From positions 1-6,084 of the forward strand of contig QKGW01000567.1 of assembly GCA_003250275.1 (NCBI GenBank): a DNA stretch of 6,084 nt, read 5' to 3'. This DNA comes from Alphaproteobacteria bacterium (GTDB lineage: Bacteria > Pseudomonadota > Alphaproteobacteria > Rhodospirillales > Rhodospirillaceae). The notes below the pieces were generated by a model that saw only the letters and a list, made by a program, of their open reading frames with translations, searched no databases and was not told the DNA's origin. Below are positions 5,230-6,084 of this stretch, piece by piece (position 1 is the stretch's first letter; the number at the start of each line of letters is the position of its first letter). Both the position numbers and the translations under genes were made by a program.

Positions 5230-6084
5230 ATGACCCGGGTTCCCACGCTCGCCGGCCACAACCTGATGGCGTCGCGCCTGATGGCGACGCAGAGCAACAT
5301 CTACGACCTGCAGACTCAGCTCTCGACCAAGAAGGCGTCGCAGACCTACAGCGGCATCGCCGCCGGATCGTCGCGCCTGATCAACTTCGAGACCCAGGCC
5401 TCGCGCACTCAGGCGTTCATCACCACCAACACCGTCGCCAACACCCGGCTCGCGGCGATGAGCACCTCGGTCGACGGCGCGCGCTCCTCGCTGATCCAGT
5501 TCCGCGACGACCTCAGCTCGTTCCTCAGCCGCGACCTCGGCGAGATGGACGACGAGGACATCGACAACTTCAGCGACCTGCAGGAACGCGCCTTCGCGGT
5601 GATGAAGGACATCGAGGACTACTTCGACATCAAGCTCGACGGCCAGTACCTCTTCTCGGGCGGCAAGGCCGACACCGTGCCGGTGCAGATCCCCTACGAT
5701 TCGCTCCAGGCGTTCCAGGCGGTTTACGACGGCGACACCGTGACCGCACCGGAGAGCCGCTTCGCGCACATGAACAACACCCAGGTGACCGCCGCCGACA
5801 CCGGCGCCCTCACCTTCGACGCGAGCGGCACGATCGTCGCGGGCAACGCCGACGCGTTCAACCTCCAGCACTTCGACAGCGCCGGCATCGGCTCGGTGAC
5901 GATGAGCGCCGCCAACGGCACCATCGCCGCCACCAACCCCGGCTCATTCGCCAACGTCGAAGCCGGGATGATGATCCAGATCGGCGGCAGCACCGCGAAC
6001 GACCGCTTCTACACCGTCACCGGCGTCTCCTCCGACGGCACCACCCTCACCGTCGAACCGCCGCCCGCCGACGAAACCGTCGCC
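5230..6084 (+). CDS. flgL: FlgL, hook-filament junction protein 3 (HAP3), cut by the right window edge
   Basis: FlgL is the second junction protein, lying between FlgK and the filament and related to flagellin. The window holds 285 codons with no stop. Seen directly: the flagellin-like N-terminal helix MTRVPTLAGHNLMASRLM (1-18), the D1 helical region to about residue 137, and YLFSGGKADTVPV (140-152), which matches the F-S-G motif typical of FlgL. A Thr/Ala/Gly-rich beta-type segment follows (about 185-277, including MMIQIGG at 247-253 and FYTVTGVSSDGTTLTVEP at 260-277). The whole Salmonella FlgL is 317 aa; here the C-terminal helix is not yet reached by 285, so the protein must be longer. AAGGAG (5217-5222) lies 7 nt before the ATG, the strongest ribosome-binding site in the window. 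The gap to flgK is 18 nt, so both are surely co-transcribed. Confidence 0.95.
   Translation, partial: MTRVPTLAGHNLMASRLMATQSNIYDLQTQLSTKKASQTYSGIAAGSSRLINFETQASRTQAFITTNTVANTRLAAMSTSVDGARSSLIQFRDDLSSFLSRDLGEMDDEDIDNFSDLQERAFAVMKDIEDYFDIKLDGQYLFSGGKADTVPVQIPYDSLQAFQAVYDGDTVTAPESRFAHMNNTQVTAADTGALTFDASGTIVAGNADAFNLQHFDSAGIGSVTMSAANGTIAATNPGSFANVEAGMMIQIGGSTANDRFYTVTGVSSDGTTLTVEPPPADETVA

Noticed and set aside
2191..5871. A 1226-codon open frame on the minus strand across flgJ, the flgN-like gene, flgK and part of flgL
   Set aside because: It is antisense to well-recognised genes, its product is a monotonous Val/Gly/Arg/Leu/Asp/His-rich string without a known domain, and such long mirror frames arise from the strong G/C third-position bias of GC-rich genomes.

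Overview
The window is an ordinary-looking flagellar locus from a GC-rich bacterium, almost certainly an alphaproteobacterium and most likely Rhodospirillales-like. This rests on the very high G/C at third codon positions, a FliX homologue (a flagellar regulator I know only from alphaproteobacteria), a FlgJ without a muramidase domain, and a dksA–fliX pair divergent from flgI. No mobile element, CRISPR array, rRNA or tRNA was seen.

Left part, minus strand (1-832): the 5' part of dksA runs off the left edge. It follows fliX on the same strand after a 146-bp gap that holds a plausible sigma70-type promoter for dksA.

Control region (833-1082): this 250-bp gap separates divergent fliX and flgI. 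It has a near-perfect sigma54 (RpoN) promoter reading toward flgI at 1009-1024. Two palindromes with GGCAA...TTGCC arms lie about 110 and 138 bp upstream of the predicted transcription start, with a weak candidate IHF site between them and the promoter. This is the layout of an enhancer-dependent flagellar promoter of the FlbD type. FliX is known in Caulobacter as the partner of FlbD, so the regulator gene and its likely target promoter are side by side here.

Right part, plus strand (1083-6084): flgI (P-ring), flgJ (rod-binding domain only), a FlgN-like chaperone gene, flgK (HAP1) and the 5' part of flgL (HAP3) follow in one direction. The first three overlap by 1 and 4 nt, and the later gaps are 33 and 18 nt, so this is probably one operon read from the sigma54 promoter. 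Its products would finish the rod and P-ring and then build the hook-filament junction, with the FlgN-like protein escorting FlgK and FlgL to the export gate.

I found no undescribed system. The points most worth a second look are the control region, a calcium-loop-like motif in an enlarged FlgK, and an extra segment in FlgL.
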